From Trachelipus rathkii (Eukaryota > Arthropoda > Malacostraca > Isopoda > Trachelipodidae): a DNA stretch of 64,000 nt. The notes below the pieces were generated by a model. The model did no database searches, was not told the origin of the DNA, and was given only the letters and a program-made list of their open reading frames with translations. The first letter of the stretch is position 1. Every line of letters starts with the position of its first letter. Below are positions 8,270 to 19,417 of the stretch, piece after piece. Position numbers and translations under genes: made by a program. Location: assembly GCA_015478945.1 (NCBI GenBank), contig JABUQX010002445.1, positions 12,501-76,500 on the forward strand, given 5' to 3'.

Positions 8270-10044
8270 GAATTCTGACCACCCTGGAGTCCCGAAAATC
8301 CACCCTGAATTCCGGTTTGTCCTCCATTCTGACCCTGGAAACCAAGAGTATACCCGGCAACCTCATTCCTCAGAACCGGCTGTTCCAACACGCGAGCCGG
8401 CCCCTCCTCGACACGCACCTCCGCTGTCCGGGAAGTTCCCTGTCTCTCTTCCCTAGATTTCCGTTTGTGACTAACGAACTCAGCGCAACCCTCCACGCTG
8501 TGTCCATCTATGTCACACCAGATGCAATGTGGTCTCCAAGGTCCCCGAAGGGCAACCGGCTGTCCCTGACCCACTACACCCGATGGTCCCTCCCTCTGTA
8601 ATTCTCGTCGATCAGGGCAGCGCGTCACCCAATGATCGGACGAGCCACACAACAAGCAAGCCCCAAGAAACCTTCTACACTCCTCCCTAGTGTGGCCCCT
8701 CCTACGACAATGGAAGCAACGCAACCTACCACTGTCCGAGGTAACCGGTCCCTGCTCTTCCCTCCTCGGTGCCGTTGCCCGACGCTCATCATGGCCATAT
8801 TCGCGGTTACCTCGACGGTCCCTGCGAAGCCCAGCCCTGGTCCACCCTTGGTCACTCTCTTTTGTCCGTCTCCGCTGTTCACCTTCCCAATCTGTTCCAT
8901 CCTCTGATCCCTTCCGGTAGTCCACTCCGGGCAACGTCCACACTTGGATTGGTTCGTCCCTGGTCCCTCTCTGTCTATGCTCCTCACTACGGTTCCTACC
9001 CTCCAAGGTTTCGTCCAAAAGGACCTTCAACAAATCCCTCCATTCAGGCTCTCCTCGTCGTCCCTCATCCAATCGTTGCACTCCCAAGCGCAATTTTACC
9101 TTCTCCTTCTCTGAGCGAGGGATACTGTGCATAAATTGACGCCACAAAGCCCTATCCGGGCCTTCAGCCTCCGGGAAAGCGCCGCCGAACAACGTCTCCA
9201 ACCGCATAGCGTAATCGCTAAGGTTCTCGTCGGTACGCATGGTCGCATTATAAAATTTACCGCGTTTCTCTTCAAGGGTCTCCAACTTCTGGTGAGTCAC
9301 CCATTCACGAAGTCGTTCCACTATTGAGCGATATTTTGCTCCTTGTTTATAACACTTATCATACACTCGTTGTACATCACTTTTTAAATGAGCCCGTAGT
9401 TCGACCAGCCAACGATTGGGATCATTTCCCACCTTATCCCTAGCATAACCCTCGAATTCTCTAAGGAAACTTTTGAATGACTGGGCCCCTCTGACCTCAA
9501 AAGGTAACGGTTTCACACTCCTAGCCATCCGCGTATAACCAGAAATCGCATCGGCAATCCTGGCCAAGGACTCGTCGATGTTCAACAGCAATTCTCGCTG
9601 TTCCATGCGCCAGGACCGATCATCCGCCGACCAACCGCGCCCATCATCCGGAGCGGCTTGGTTCTTCACACGAGCGGGTCCCTTTCCCCTTTTTCGCCGA
9701 CCCTCAGAATTTGAACGGGGCGGCCAAGAACCCTCCCGACTGTCTCCATCGCTACTTGAAATATCGCCACTTGGGCGCCGAACCTCTCCCTTGAATTCAA
9801 CCTTGGCAGCGGGAGGCTGAGGCTCCCTCTCCGCCATCTCCCGCTGTACTGTCGCACCTCCGCACTCAAGTAAGGTCCGCTGGACCTCCCCCGCAACCTC
9901 CCCCAAGTCCTTATCGATCTCACCCGCGGCATAAAGGGTCCGAAAATCTCTCAACGCACTGAGAAACAAATCATATCCCCCACGTTCCTTGGGTGTACCC
10001 GCAGGAACCCCACTAGGACCGGCGACCGTTTCTTCCTGGCCCAT
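8257..10044 (-). CDS. Gag: capsid-like region and three CCHC zinc knuckles
   Basis: 595 residues starting from ATG at 10044 with G at -3 and +4. The start MGQEET has Gly2 and Thr6, compatible with N-myristoylation. Residues 80-150 are charged and probably disordered. Residues 175-350 form the capsid-like part, with a helix-rich stretch resembling retrotransposon gag (FKSFLREFEGYARD near 190-203, and a conserved-looking ENLSDYAMRLE near 273-283). Three zinc knuckles of C-x2-C-x4-H-x4-C form lie at 443-456, 463-476 and 507-520. The last 30 residues are rich in Gln and Gly. Three knuckles is more than the one or two most common in the family. Gag would assemble particles and bind element RNA. 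It ends at TAG 8257-8259, directly after the frameshift heptamer. Confidence 0.93.
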   Translation of the reverse strand: MGQEETVAGPSGVPAGTPKERGGYDLFLSALRDFRTLYAAGEIDKDLGEVAGEVQRTLLECGGATVQREMAEREPQPPAAKVEFKGEVRRPSGDISSSDGDSREGSWPPRSNSEGRRKRGKGPARVKNQAAPDDGRGWSADDRSWRMEQRELLLNIDESLARIADAISGYTRMARSVKPLPFEVRGAQSFKSFLREFEGYARDKVGNDPNRWLVELRAHLKSDVQRVYDKCYKQGAKYRSIVERLREWVTHQKLETLEEKRGKFYNATMRTDENLSDYAMRLETLFGGAFPEAEGPDRALWRQFMHSIPRSEKEKVKLRLGVQRLDEGRRGEPEWRDLLKVLLDETLEGRNRSEEHRQRGTRDEPIQVWTLPGVDYRKGSEDGTDWEGEQRRRTKESDQGWTRAGLRRDRRGNREYGHDERRATAPRREEQGPVTSDSGRLRCFHCRRRGHTREECRRFLGACLLCGSSDHWVTRCPDRRELQREGPSGVVGQGQPVALRGPWRPHCIWCDIDGHSVEGCAEFVSHKRKSREERQGTSRTAEVRVEEGPARVLEQPVLRNEVAGYTLGFQGQNGGQTGIQGGFSGLQGGQNSLNG

Positions 10045-10304
10045 CCCAGTTCAAGACACACTAAACTAACTTCCCGACAAATGACACTTGCCAACAAGCG
10101 TTCGAGCTGGGGATGCCAAAAATTACTATGTGGCGAATCCGACAAGCAACTTCGTAACCGAACGGATAGCGAGGCGGAGGGTTTCTAAACCTCCCGTTAA
10201 TAAGTTGGTGAAGCCCCAAGGTGATACTCTCGCCCACCGCTACAGTTAACACTAGGGTTCGATCTGATATGGTATCGGACCACCTGTTGGCTATGACAGC
10301 GCCA
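10045..10304 (-). other. 5' leader between 5' LTR and gag, with candidate primer binding site at 10294-10304
   Basis: The element strand at 10304-10294 reads TGGCGCTGTCA. The first nine bases match the complement of the 3' end expected for a serine tRNA ending in ...ACAGCGCCA, and gypsy elements often use tRNA-Ser. However the LTR just upstream would then end in ACCGG rather than CA. A weaker alternative is TGGTCCGATACC (10283-10272) after an end in CCAACA. The true LTR end cannot be fixed because the left copy is cut off by the window. Confidence 0.45.
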
Positions 10305-11173
10305 CCGGTCAACACACCGCTACAATCCTCGTTCTCCAAAGTCAAGAAACAATTAGTAGGAGGAAAAACACGAAGTAAAGGTTATTAAAATGGGAAGAGA
10401 GCGGTAGAGGGGAATAATCCTAACGTTGCCGGGTATAGCAAGACGAAGGCAGCAAGAGGAAAAGAGAGAAAGGCTAACTTAAGAATATGGACAGAAATCA
10501 ATCTTAATTAGGCAAATAAAAGGATTCTCGCGAACGATGTTTTAATCAAGAATGCTTACACAATATTGGGCTACGCCCTTGGAAAATTCAATCGCTATTC
10601 GAAAAACAGGGGAAAAGGAGTGCCAGCCCCTACAAGTTGTGTCCCTCCCAGGCCACTCCCACCCTCTGCACGAGACAATAGGGGTGCTTTCCCGTTCCGT
10701 TTAGAGCAAAACTCAATGATTTATTCTGGGAACCTAATGTCCGCGGAAAACCCGCGGAATCGAGAAAATGTACAGAAGAGCTGCAGGGGACTCAAGGAAA
10801 AGAAAAGCAGCCGATGATCAGGAAGAAACCAAAGGAAGCAAGTAATCGCTGCCACCTATGATAAAAGGGAAAGGCTTCATTAATTATTCAGTCATACAAT
10901 AATCTACCTGCAGGGGGAAAATCATTCATTAAAAATTACATTATTTTCATAATAGCAATTCACAATTCATCCTCCACTCCACATTTGGCCCCTACCTAAA
11001 GAGATGGCACCGCTACTTCACTCTGAATATTAGTAATCCGCCTCACACACTATTTTGGAACACCTAAGGCCTGATTGTTCAATATTTTAATTTAATCAGA
11101 CCTCCTGCAATTAAGGAAAAACAGAACCATTAGTCAAGGAAGCACAAGACCATAATAATAATAATGATAAAGC

Positions 11174-11222
<49 letters not shown>

Positions 11223-11301
11223 GCAACAATAATAATAATAATAATAGCAATAATAATAATAATAATAATAATACTCCTTCTTAGGGACTTAATTCCCTAC
11301 A
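10305..11301 (-). repeat. 5' LTR (right copy)
   Basis: The part from 10571 to 11301 is directly supported by the left copy. The 10305-10570 part is inferred from the candidate primer binding site and has no second copy in the window. It ends TTCCCTACA at 11301, giving TGTAGGGAA on the element strand. The first bases after it, ATATG, would be the target duplication to look for left of the window. Confidence 0.8.
11152..11272. repeat. (AAT)n microsatellite inside the right LTR
   Basis: AAT/ATA repeats with several interruptions (GATAAAGC, CAGC, AGC), unlike the cleaner tract in the other LTR. Confidence 0.95.
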
Positions 11302-11303
11302 AT

Positions 11304-11627
11304 ATGAGGTCCTCATTAGTTTATTTGTATAATTGTGCGGACTGCAACGTCCGCTACGTGGGCCAAACAGGCCTCCAACTTTACTTGAGGATCTCGAAAC
11401 ACCGGGGAGTTTCTTATAGAACTGGTTTACCTATCACAACTCCAGAAAGCTCCTCCATACGCAATCATGCCTTTCAAAATAATCACCCTATTGCACAAAA
11501 ATTTTTTAGTTCCCTATCCCCTGCCAATGATCAACTCGACAGAAAGATTCTTGAGTCCCTCTACATATTTGAATTAAAACCCGAATTAAATAAGGATTTG
11601 TCTTCTATCGCCCTCTTCACTCATTAA
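11304..11627 (+). pseudogene. Penelope-like element, C-terminal GIY-YIG endonuclease fragment
   Basis: The frame encodes about 107 residues ending at a stop just before AT-rich sequence. It opens with SSLVYLYNCADC and continues NVRYVGQTG. The V-Y and Y-V-G pair with a CxxC between them is the layout of the GIY-YIG endonuclease of Penelope-like retroelements. Further family-like features are ISKHRG, RTGLPITTPESSSI followed by RNHAF, and a closing ESLYIFELKPELN helix with the catalytic-type Glu. The reverse transcriptase that should precede it is missing: the sequence to the left is the LTR of the gypsy element, which therefore probably inserted into the Penelope copy. The rest would be expected beyond the left window edge. 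The endonuclease nicks DNA at integration. Confidence 0.85.
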
Positions 11628-11858
11628 TTTATATATATTCCAACCAAGTAACTTTTGTTTTTGTTTTCTCACTGTAAACAAATTTTCGTAACTTTTAGTT
11701 TGCATTTCGCCTTCTCTATAAATGAAACCTAACTCAATCTTAGGTACTTTTTTTTCGTGTGATTTATTTATTTTAAATTTACATATGTGTTCATTCATTG
11801 TATTACAGTTTTATATTAGCTCATTTTATTTATATTGTTATAAAATTATATTATTTTA

Positions 11859-12002
<144 letters not shown>

Positions 12003-12189
12003 ATTAATCTGGCCAGAGGAGTTTGAATTTAGCAACACACAGATTATTTGAAGAGAGACCTCTTCGCTTGGCTAATAATTTCAGGGAACCCTTTATGCCA
12101 ACAATAATAATATTATATGCGACAGGGCTAGTAACCCAGCTCTTTAATTTTTGCTTGAAGAACTCCTGGACCAGCATTTGAATCTTATG

Positions 12190-12425
12190 CGCCTAGAAGC
12201 ACGATCTTCTGGAGAGCTCTGGGAAAACAAGTTTCGAGGGCAAATGGAAGAAGATGCTAGTTCCACTGAAAATGTGAAACGCTACCTGAGTGTATAACTC
12301 AACGACTAGCAACGAAAACTATTGCGCCGAGAAATAGTTTTCTAGAGTGCTCTAGGATTAAGAGTTTCGAGGCCAGAAGGAAGAAGATGCTGGTCCAACT
12401 GACGGGCGAAAGCTTACCTGGGAGA
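12190..12425. repeat. Two diverged direct repeats of about 100 bases, offset about 133
   Basis: The stretch beginning GCGCCTAGAAGCACG at 12190 is echoed from GCGCCGAGAAATAG at 12324. Both continue through a TCT(G/A)GAG...GCTCT block, TTTCGAG and GGAAGAAGATGCT. It looks like a decayed tandem duplication of unknown origin. No coding capacity is seen. Confidence 0.65.
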
Positions 12426-12438
12426 TGGTAAATAAATA

Positions 12439-12950
<512 letters not shown>

Positions 12951-12959
12951 CAAAAAAAA

Positions 12960-13485
12960 AGATTCACAGATGTGGAAGCCGCCTTATCAGCAACCCCTGG
13001 CAACATTGTTGATAGTGATTATGATGGCTTTTCAGCAAATAAACCTACTGAAGATGAAGAAGATTTGGATATGTTAGACTTTGATAAGTTCATGGCTGAA
13101 ATTGAATTGACATCTCATTCACCTTCAAAGGAATCACACCAAGGAACCTCATTGAAAAAACTGGAGAGTCATCAAGGAGCAAAGATAATTCAAATTTGCA
13201 ATCTGTGAAAGAGGAGATGATGCTCTACGAAAACATGGAGATGCTGCCTACAGAAGAGAATCCTTTCATGTGGTGGCATGAAAACGGGTCAAGGTTTCTA
13301 TTATTATCAGTGCTTGAAAGCAAATATTTATCAGTCCCTCCCTCATCAGTCGAGAGAGAGAGAGAGAGTATTTTAGTGTAGGTGGGAATGTAAACACCCC
13401 AAAAAGGAACAGGCTCTCGCCAAATACTAGTGAAAGCTTAATGTTTTTGCATCACAATTTGAGAATTTTTGAATTTGAGTATTGA
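12960..13485 (+). pseudogene. hAT transposase (ZBED-type) C-terminal remnant, two frameshifts
   Basis: Three consecutive frames together give the end of a hAT transposase. An acidic linker (12972 to about 13155) is followed, after a shift, by MLPTEENPFMWWHEN and FLLLSVLESKYLSVPPSSV, the hAT dimerisation domain (usual form LP..ENPL.WW). At a GA run (13351-13369) the frame breaks. The next frame reads YFSVGGNVNTPKRNRLSP then SESLMFLHHNLR and stops at 13483-13485, which is the expected continuation (SER.FS..GN). The second break therefore lies in a GA run and is probably slippage. The catalytic core is absent, so this is a non-functional remnant. Confidence 0.85.
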
Positions 13486-14006
13486 ATGATTATCTTTATC
13501 TTAAAGGAGAATATTATTATTATTTTGTCATATTTGAATAATAACGTTTTTTTATTTTGTCTTTTCAGCTGATTAATTGAGGTATCTTCTTTCATTATTT
13601 TTATTCTTTATATTGTAGCTAGTTAAAGAATCTTCTTGTAAATTGTAATAATGTTAAAAACTTAAAACATAAAAGCTAGTAGCTAAACTTTGTTAATACT
13701 TACTGGAAAATGGAAATGGTATATTTTTTGAATAAACACAAACATAAAAAAGATATTAATATTATATTTCAATTTATTATTCCTTAAAGATACTGTTTTA
13801 ATTTATAAAATAAATATACTTGGGCACAACCAAATATGAAATAAATGACAACGTATTTGTTGTACAGGGAATGCAATCCTGAGTTGCCTAGCAGTACACA
13901 AAAGTTCTATCTTATTACTGTGTAATTATTATATTAATTAAAGTATCGGTACCTAAAAAATAGAGTATCGGTATCGGCCTCTTTTCTGGTATCGGTACAT
14001 CCCTAG
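13486..14006 (+). mobile_element. hAT 3' noncoding part and right terminal repeat
   Basis: The segment ends with several TATCGGTA-type repeats and then TATCGGTACATCCCTAG at 13990-14006. Read inwards this is CTAGGGATGTACCGATA, which fits the C(A/T)(A/G)GGGxTG style of hAT termini, and it follows the transposase remnant at the right distance. The opposite terminus was not found, so the element is truncated on its left. Confidence 0.65.
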
Positions 14007-14049
14007 TTTCTGACCAAGTGGAAGGTGCAGGAATATTTAGGCCCGATAG

Positions 14050-14130
14050 CAAGCCCTGCTTCAGTGCGACGTAGTCGGAATGCTTGCCACTGTAAGGCGT
14101 GGGTTCGCATCCTAGTACGCGGCTTTTCCA
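14050..14130 (+). repeat. tRNA-like segment, possible SINE head
   Basis: GGGTTCGCATCC at 14101-14112 resembles the RNA polymerase III B box, and GTAGTCGGAATGC about 30 bases earlier is a weak A box. The distance is about right for a tRNA, but no full cloverleaf can be drawn. A tRNA-derived SINE remnant is the best guess. Confidence 0.35.
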
Positions 14131-14340
14131 ATGCGAGAAGCATGAGAAGAGTGATTTGTTTGTGAATAGACTGTTCTGTTGTATGTGTTGGCTATGGTTG
14201 TGTGTGTGTGTATTGAGATTAGTGTAATACACTATGCCGTAAACTGCAATATGTAAATATTTTAGAAAATCTCCTGCTAACGACAATTTTTTTGTGTCTG
14301 TTCACGTGGCTGAACTAGAACTTGAACCCATACTGAGAGG

Positions 14341-15198
<858 letters not shown>

Positions 15199-16818
15199 GT
15201 TCGGATGGTGTTTAATTTCCGTTGGGTTGAGAGGAAGTAATTTGGTCGATGTGGGGAGAGAAAGTCATATGTGTGTGTCGTGGTTAGTCCTAATATTTTT
15301 GGGGTTTTGTTTAGGGGAAGGGGGTTGTTGTTCAGTAGACTATTGGGTGGAATGAGTATTGGTGGCAGTCAGTGTTAGGAGGGTAATGGAGGATTTAAAG
15401 GGGAGAAGCTGTCATTCTATTGGTGAGTAGCCAAGTTTCTAATAACTGTTGTGCTGAGTGGCTGTGTTTACAAGTGGATGTTGGGAAATGAGACTGATGT
15501 CGTTCCTGGTGTAAGTAATTAGTTTGATTGTTGGGAGTGGGCATCTACAAAGAGATTTAAGATAATTGAGAGAATGGCGCCCTGTGGTACTGTTTTGCAG
15601 TTTGATGGAGGTGAGAGAGGGTGTTTTTATGAAGGACTTTGACATATCTATTGGTAAGGAAATTTGAAAGCCACTTTTTATCATTGTTTTCTAGGGGGGA
15701 TTAAAGAATTTTTTGTATAAGGATATATGTGGGGACAGTGTCAAAGGCTTTGTTAATGTCGATGGCTGTGAGTATGGATCTGTGTGGTGGGGATTGGTTG
15801 AAGCCATTAATTATGTATTGTGTGAGGGAGGTGAGGGCTGTTGTTGTTGAATGATTGCCTTTAAATCCATGTTGGAATTCTGGGAGGGTGATGTGTGGGA
15901 ATATTTTTTTTAATATTAGTTTCTCCAGCAGTTTGCTGATGGTGGAGAGAAGAGAGGTTGGGCAATAGGAGGATGGGGAATTGGGGTCTTTTTAGGTTTC
16001 AATTTTGGGATAATGAATGCTTATTTCCAGATTAAAATAATTGAGTTTCCAGGATTTGTTAAAGATTTCTGTGATGAGGAGAATTGCTTTTTCTCCTAGG
16101 TGTTTGGTGGAAGTTTGAGATTGAGTCTGGTCCTGTTGCTGGTGAATTTTTAAGGGGTTTGATTGTCTCTGATATCATGTTGGTTGTAAAAGGAGGTGGA
16201 GGGTTGTGATCTGAGGGAAGTTTTTTGTTTTTTTGTTAACCTATTAATGGGGAGAGTAGGTTTACGGGAGATATTAGCGTAGTGTTTTGAGAGGCTGTCT
16301 GCTTGTTGTTTTGATGAAGGGAGGGAGTTGTCGGGCAAGGATGGGGATTCGTGTGAGGGAGGGAGGTTGTTTTGCGAGTTGTTTAGTTTTTTGATAACCT
16401 GCCAGGTTTTCTTATTATCTATGCGTGAGATGTTGTTTTGTAGGTATTCTGTAAACTTGTTAGTAGTGTTAGTGGTTATGAGATTAGAGATCTCAGTGTT
16501 TAGGTTAGTTATTTGGTTAGTGGTTACTGTGGTGTATGGTCTGAGTTTTCGGAGGGAGTTTCTTTGTTTAATAAGTTGACTGATTTCGTGGGATAGTTTA
16601 GGATTGTAGGATTTTCTGTGACCCTTAGGTATGTAGAGATTGGCTGATTTGATGATTGTGTTGTTTAAATGAATGATGGAGGTGTTTATTGTTGTTATGT
16701 CATGTATTGGTGTAGGGTTTATATGGGATTCGATATGGTTAGTAAATTCTGTCCAGTTAACTTTTTTGTAGTTAGTAAATGTGGTGGTCTTTTTTTTTTA
16801 GAGTTTGGTGGGGGGAGG
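15199..16818 (-). pseudogene. LINE reverse transcriptase, inactivated
   Basis: Recognisable RT blocks in order on the minus strand are FQHGFKGNHSTTTALTSL (about 15880-15830), AIDINKAFDTVP (about 15767-15733) and VPQGAILSIILNL (about 15592-15550). The catalytic YADD box position reads YTRNDI (15513-15496) within ITYTRNDISLIS, so an apparent three-base insertion and substitution destroy the DD pair. Frames change several times. These features show a dead copy. Confidence 0.8.
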
Positions 16819-17131
16819 CAGGGTTGTGGAGTCTGTTCAAAAATTTTCCGACTCCGACTCCACCCTCTTCAAAATTACTGACTCCGACCTCTTCAAAATT
16901 ACCGACTCCGACTCCACCCTTTTGAAAATTGCCGACTCCGATTGCACTCTTTTGAAAATTACTGACTCTTGAAAATTACCGACTCCGACTCCACCCTCTT
17001 CAAAATTACCGACTCCGACTCCACCCCTTTTCAAAATTGCCGACTCCGACTCCACCCTTTTCAAAATTGCTGACTCCGACTCCACTCTCTTCAAAACTAC
17101 CGACTCCCCGACTCCGACTCCACAACCCCTG
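16819..17131. mobile_element. Small hAT-type MITE with internal minisatellite, inserted in the LINE
   Basis: Termini are CAGGGTTGTGGAGT at the left and ACTCCACAACCCCTG at the right, inverted copies differing by one G. CAGGG-type ends and an 8-base target duplication (GGGGGAGG at 16811-16818, GGGTGAGG at 17132-17139, 7 of 8) fit hAT-derived MITEs. The interior is a minisatellite with a unit of about 28-30 bases built on CCGACTCCGACTCC plus CTTCAAAATTA. The LINE endonuclease frame resumes on both sides. A related short copy lies at 43175-43231. Confidence 0.8.
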
Positions 17132-17139
17132 GGGTGAGG

Positions 17140-18297
17140 TCAGAGATATGAGGATAGGGAGATGATCTGATTGTAGGTCGGTGGTTGTGTCCCAGGTTAG
17201 TCTGTGATGTAGGAAGGGGGAAAACAAAATGTGACGTCTGGTGAGGTTGGCTTGGGGAGGGATTCTGGTGGGAAGTTTTTTTGAGTTAAGGATATTCAGG
17301 GATTCCAATTCATTAAGGATATGGTTGCCCCGGGGGTCAGATGGGTAGTCTTCGTACCATGCAGTGTGGTGGGCATTTAAGTCGCCTCCAAGGATGAGAT
17401 TTGGGTATGTAGCTATTGTTGATAGGGGGGTGAGGTTGTTTGGGGGCGGGTTTGGGGTGGTCGGGTGGCAAATATAAAGGTTGAAGATGTTGTAGGTGGT
17501 CTCTAGGTATGGAACAAGATTGGGATTTTATTAATGCGGCGGGGAGTGGTGTGGAAGTGTTAGTAGTTGTATTATGATATGGTATGCTGTTGTGGATCAG
17601 TGTTAAAAGGGAGTGGTGAGGAGGTTGGGCAGGGGAATATATGGCATCGTAACCATAGAATGTGGGGAGAGGAGTGTTTTGGGAGGGAGGCTTCTTGTAT
17701 GATAGCTATGTGGATATTGTGTTTTTTCAGGAAATGGTTAAGTTCTATGGATTTGTTGGTTAAGCCATTAATATTGAATTGTAGTATGTTGAGTGTTTGG
17801 GGATTAGGTTTGGTCGGAAGGGGGTTTTGGTTGGTGGTGTGGGGGCTACAGGTTGTACAAGTGTAGCCCATATTGTATCTGGGGAGGGTTCGGAATGGTG
17901 AGCAGGACAGGTGTACCCATCCCAGGCAACTAACACACTGGATGCTATTTAGTCCAACTTGTTTTTGGCAGATAGGGCAGTAATATTTAGGGGGTCCCGG
18001 GTTGCTCTTGACATCTCCCGACCGTAGGAGTAGTAGTCTCCCTACAATGAGAGTAAAGATACACAGAAAAGGCAGATTTGAGACATAGATAGGTAAATAG
18101 TAGGAGGACGATAGTAAAGTAGCGTAAAATATGACCTGTGGGCCCGGCACTAGCCTGGCTCCTTTTGGCAGTAACCCTCCTGGTGGAGGGGGGGGAATTG
18201 TGTAATCTTGCAGTACCCCCCCTGGGGCAGAAATTCTTGATATCTTCCCCCGAGGTGAATTCTGTCGGTTGCCCTGCTTGAAAGGGTTACACATCAC
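17140..18297 (-). pseudogene. LINE N-terminal region: hydrophobic leader, 2A-like motif, PHD-like finger, endonuclease
   Basis: The first open frame (18297-17572, 241 residues) contains, by residue: a hydrophobic stretch 54-92; GDVKSNPGP at 94-102; a Cys/His finger 107-150 with CPIC, CVSC, WVHLSC and CTTC, like a PHD finger; then LNILQFNINGLTNK at 169-182 and HIAIIQEASL, the start of an apurinic-type endonuclease. Frameshifted continuation to 17140 includes LQSDHLPILISL near 17190, the closing SDH motif. Endonuclease acts in target-primed reverse transcription. The element is dead downstream, but this part is comparatively well kept. Confidence 0.8.
17992..18015 (-). other. 2A-like ribosome-skipping motif, Lys at the usual Glu position
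   Basis: DVKSNPGP matches D-(V/I)-E-x-N-P-G-P except that E is K. It follows RLLLLRSG, the typical hydrophobic approach. Such motifs are known near the N terminus of some non-LTR retrotransposons. Activity with Lys is uncertain. Confidence 0.7.
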
Positions 18298-18301
18298 AAC
18301 C

Positions 18302-18551
<250 letters not shown>

Positions 18552-19054
18552 TATACCAACAGGGAAAACCGGGAAAACACAGGGAAAATGAAAAGTGTGC
18601 AGGGAAAACAGGGAAAATAAAATTATCCAATTTATATCAGGCATCATTTTTGCTTAACCCCTAAAGAAGTATAGTGAAGCACATATTGACTTCGAAATTC
18701 TCTTAAAAAGGGAGATCTTAAGGAAGCTCAGTTGGCTCAAGGGATGTTAGAAGGATGTTTTGTCTTTGAAGGAGGAGGAAAGTAAAGAGCACAAGAATAT
18801 CATTCATGATTCTCCTCTTCCTAGTACTTAGAATTTAAATTGCTGATAAGTTCTAATATGGAGTAAAATTAAGTAAAAAATTTATATATCAACTTTTTCT
18901 TAGCCTAAGAATTTATACTTCTTGAGTAATTGAATCTTTATAATATTATTTTTATTAAAATTTATTCATCTACAGTATCAGTGCATTTAACTAATTTCTC
19001 TTTTTTATTTTACAGAATTGAATTAATTTGTATTATATAATATTTAAATATTAG

Positions 19055-19417
19055 ATGGCAAAAGACTATTACAAAGCCAGTTTTAATTTACAATGGCTGG
19101 ACTCCACTCTGCATCCAGAATGGTCAAAATGGCTCAGAGAAGCGAAATCGGAACATTACGCTTTGTGCATCTACTGCAAGAAAGAATTTTGCCTTTCCAA
19201 TATGGCAACAAGATCCATTAAAAGTCATGCAAGTAGCAAGAAACACCAGAACATCACTAAATGCTTAAAATCCAGCTCGCCAGACATGATGAACAATTTT
19301 GTTAAGCAAAGTACTGGGTACTGTTCAATTAATTCTAAACAGTTGCAAACGAATAATTCTGCATCAAGTTCTTGTTCTCAGGGAGCCTCAGTTGGTTCTA
19401 CCTTGGATGTCTTTTAG
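19055..19417 (+). pseudogene. hAT-like transposase, N-terminal BED zinc finger part
   Basis: 120 residues from ATG 19055. CIYCKKEFC, then SIKSHASSKKHQ, form a C2H2 finger of BED type at about residues 40-67, preceded by WLREAKSEHYA. The frame closes at 19415-19417 but homologous sequence continues in another frame, so this is a frameshift rather than a natural end. The finger would bind transposon ends. Confidence 0.8.

Larger units (their letters stand above)
1..11301 (-). mobile_element. Ty3/gypsy-type LTR retrotransposon, nearly complete, left end off window
   Basis: Two direct copies of one sequence flank a gag-protease-pol block read on the minus strand: positions 1-736 and 10571-11301 align from the same first base. 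In element sense the LTR begins TGTAGGGAATTAAG. The right LTR is the 5' LTR and the left one the 3' LTR, whose last part (about 266 bases if the right LTR starts near 10305) lies left of the window. Gag, Pro and Pol are all open with no internal stop, and the first 540 shared LTR bases differ at only three positions, so the copy is young and may be functional. Order RT, RNase H, integrase with a GPY/F module is that of Ty3/gypsy. It abuts a Penelope-like fragment on its right. Confidence 0.95.

Noticed and set aside
8317..9820. Several plus-strand ORFs opposite gag
   Set aside because: Shadows of the gag frame; no independent motif.
10260..10283. Plus-strand GGGTTCGATC near ...CGGACCA, considered as a tRNA 3' half
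   Set aside because: T-arm stem does not pair and the acceptor length is wrong.
16837..17124. Regular spaced repeats, considered as a CRISPR array
   Set aside because: Units are tandem without unique spacers, lie inside a MITE with inverted ends, and the genome is eukaryotic.
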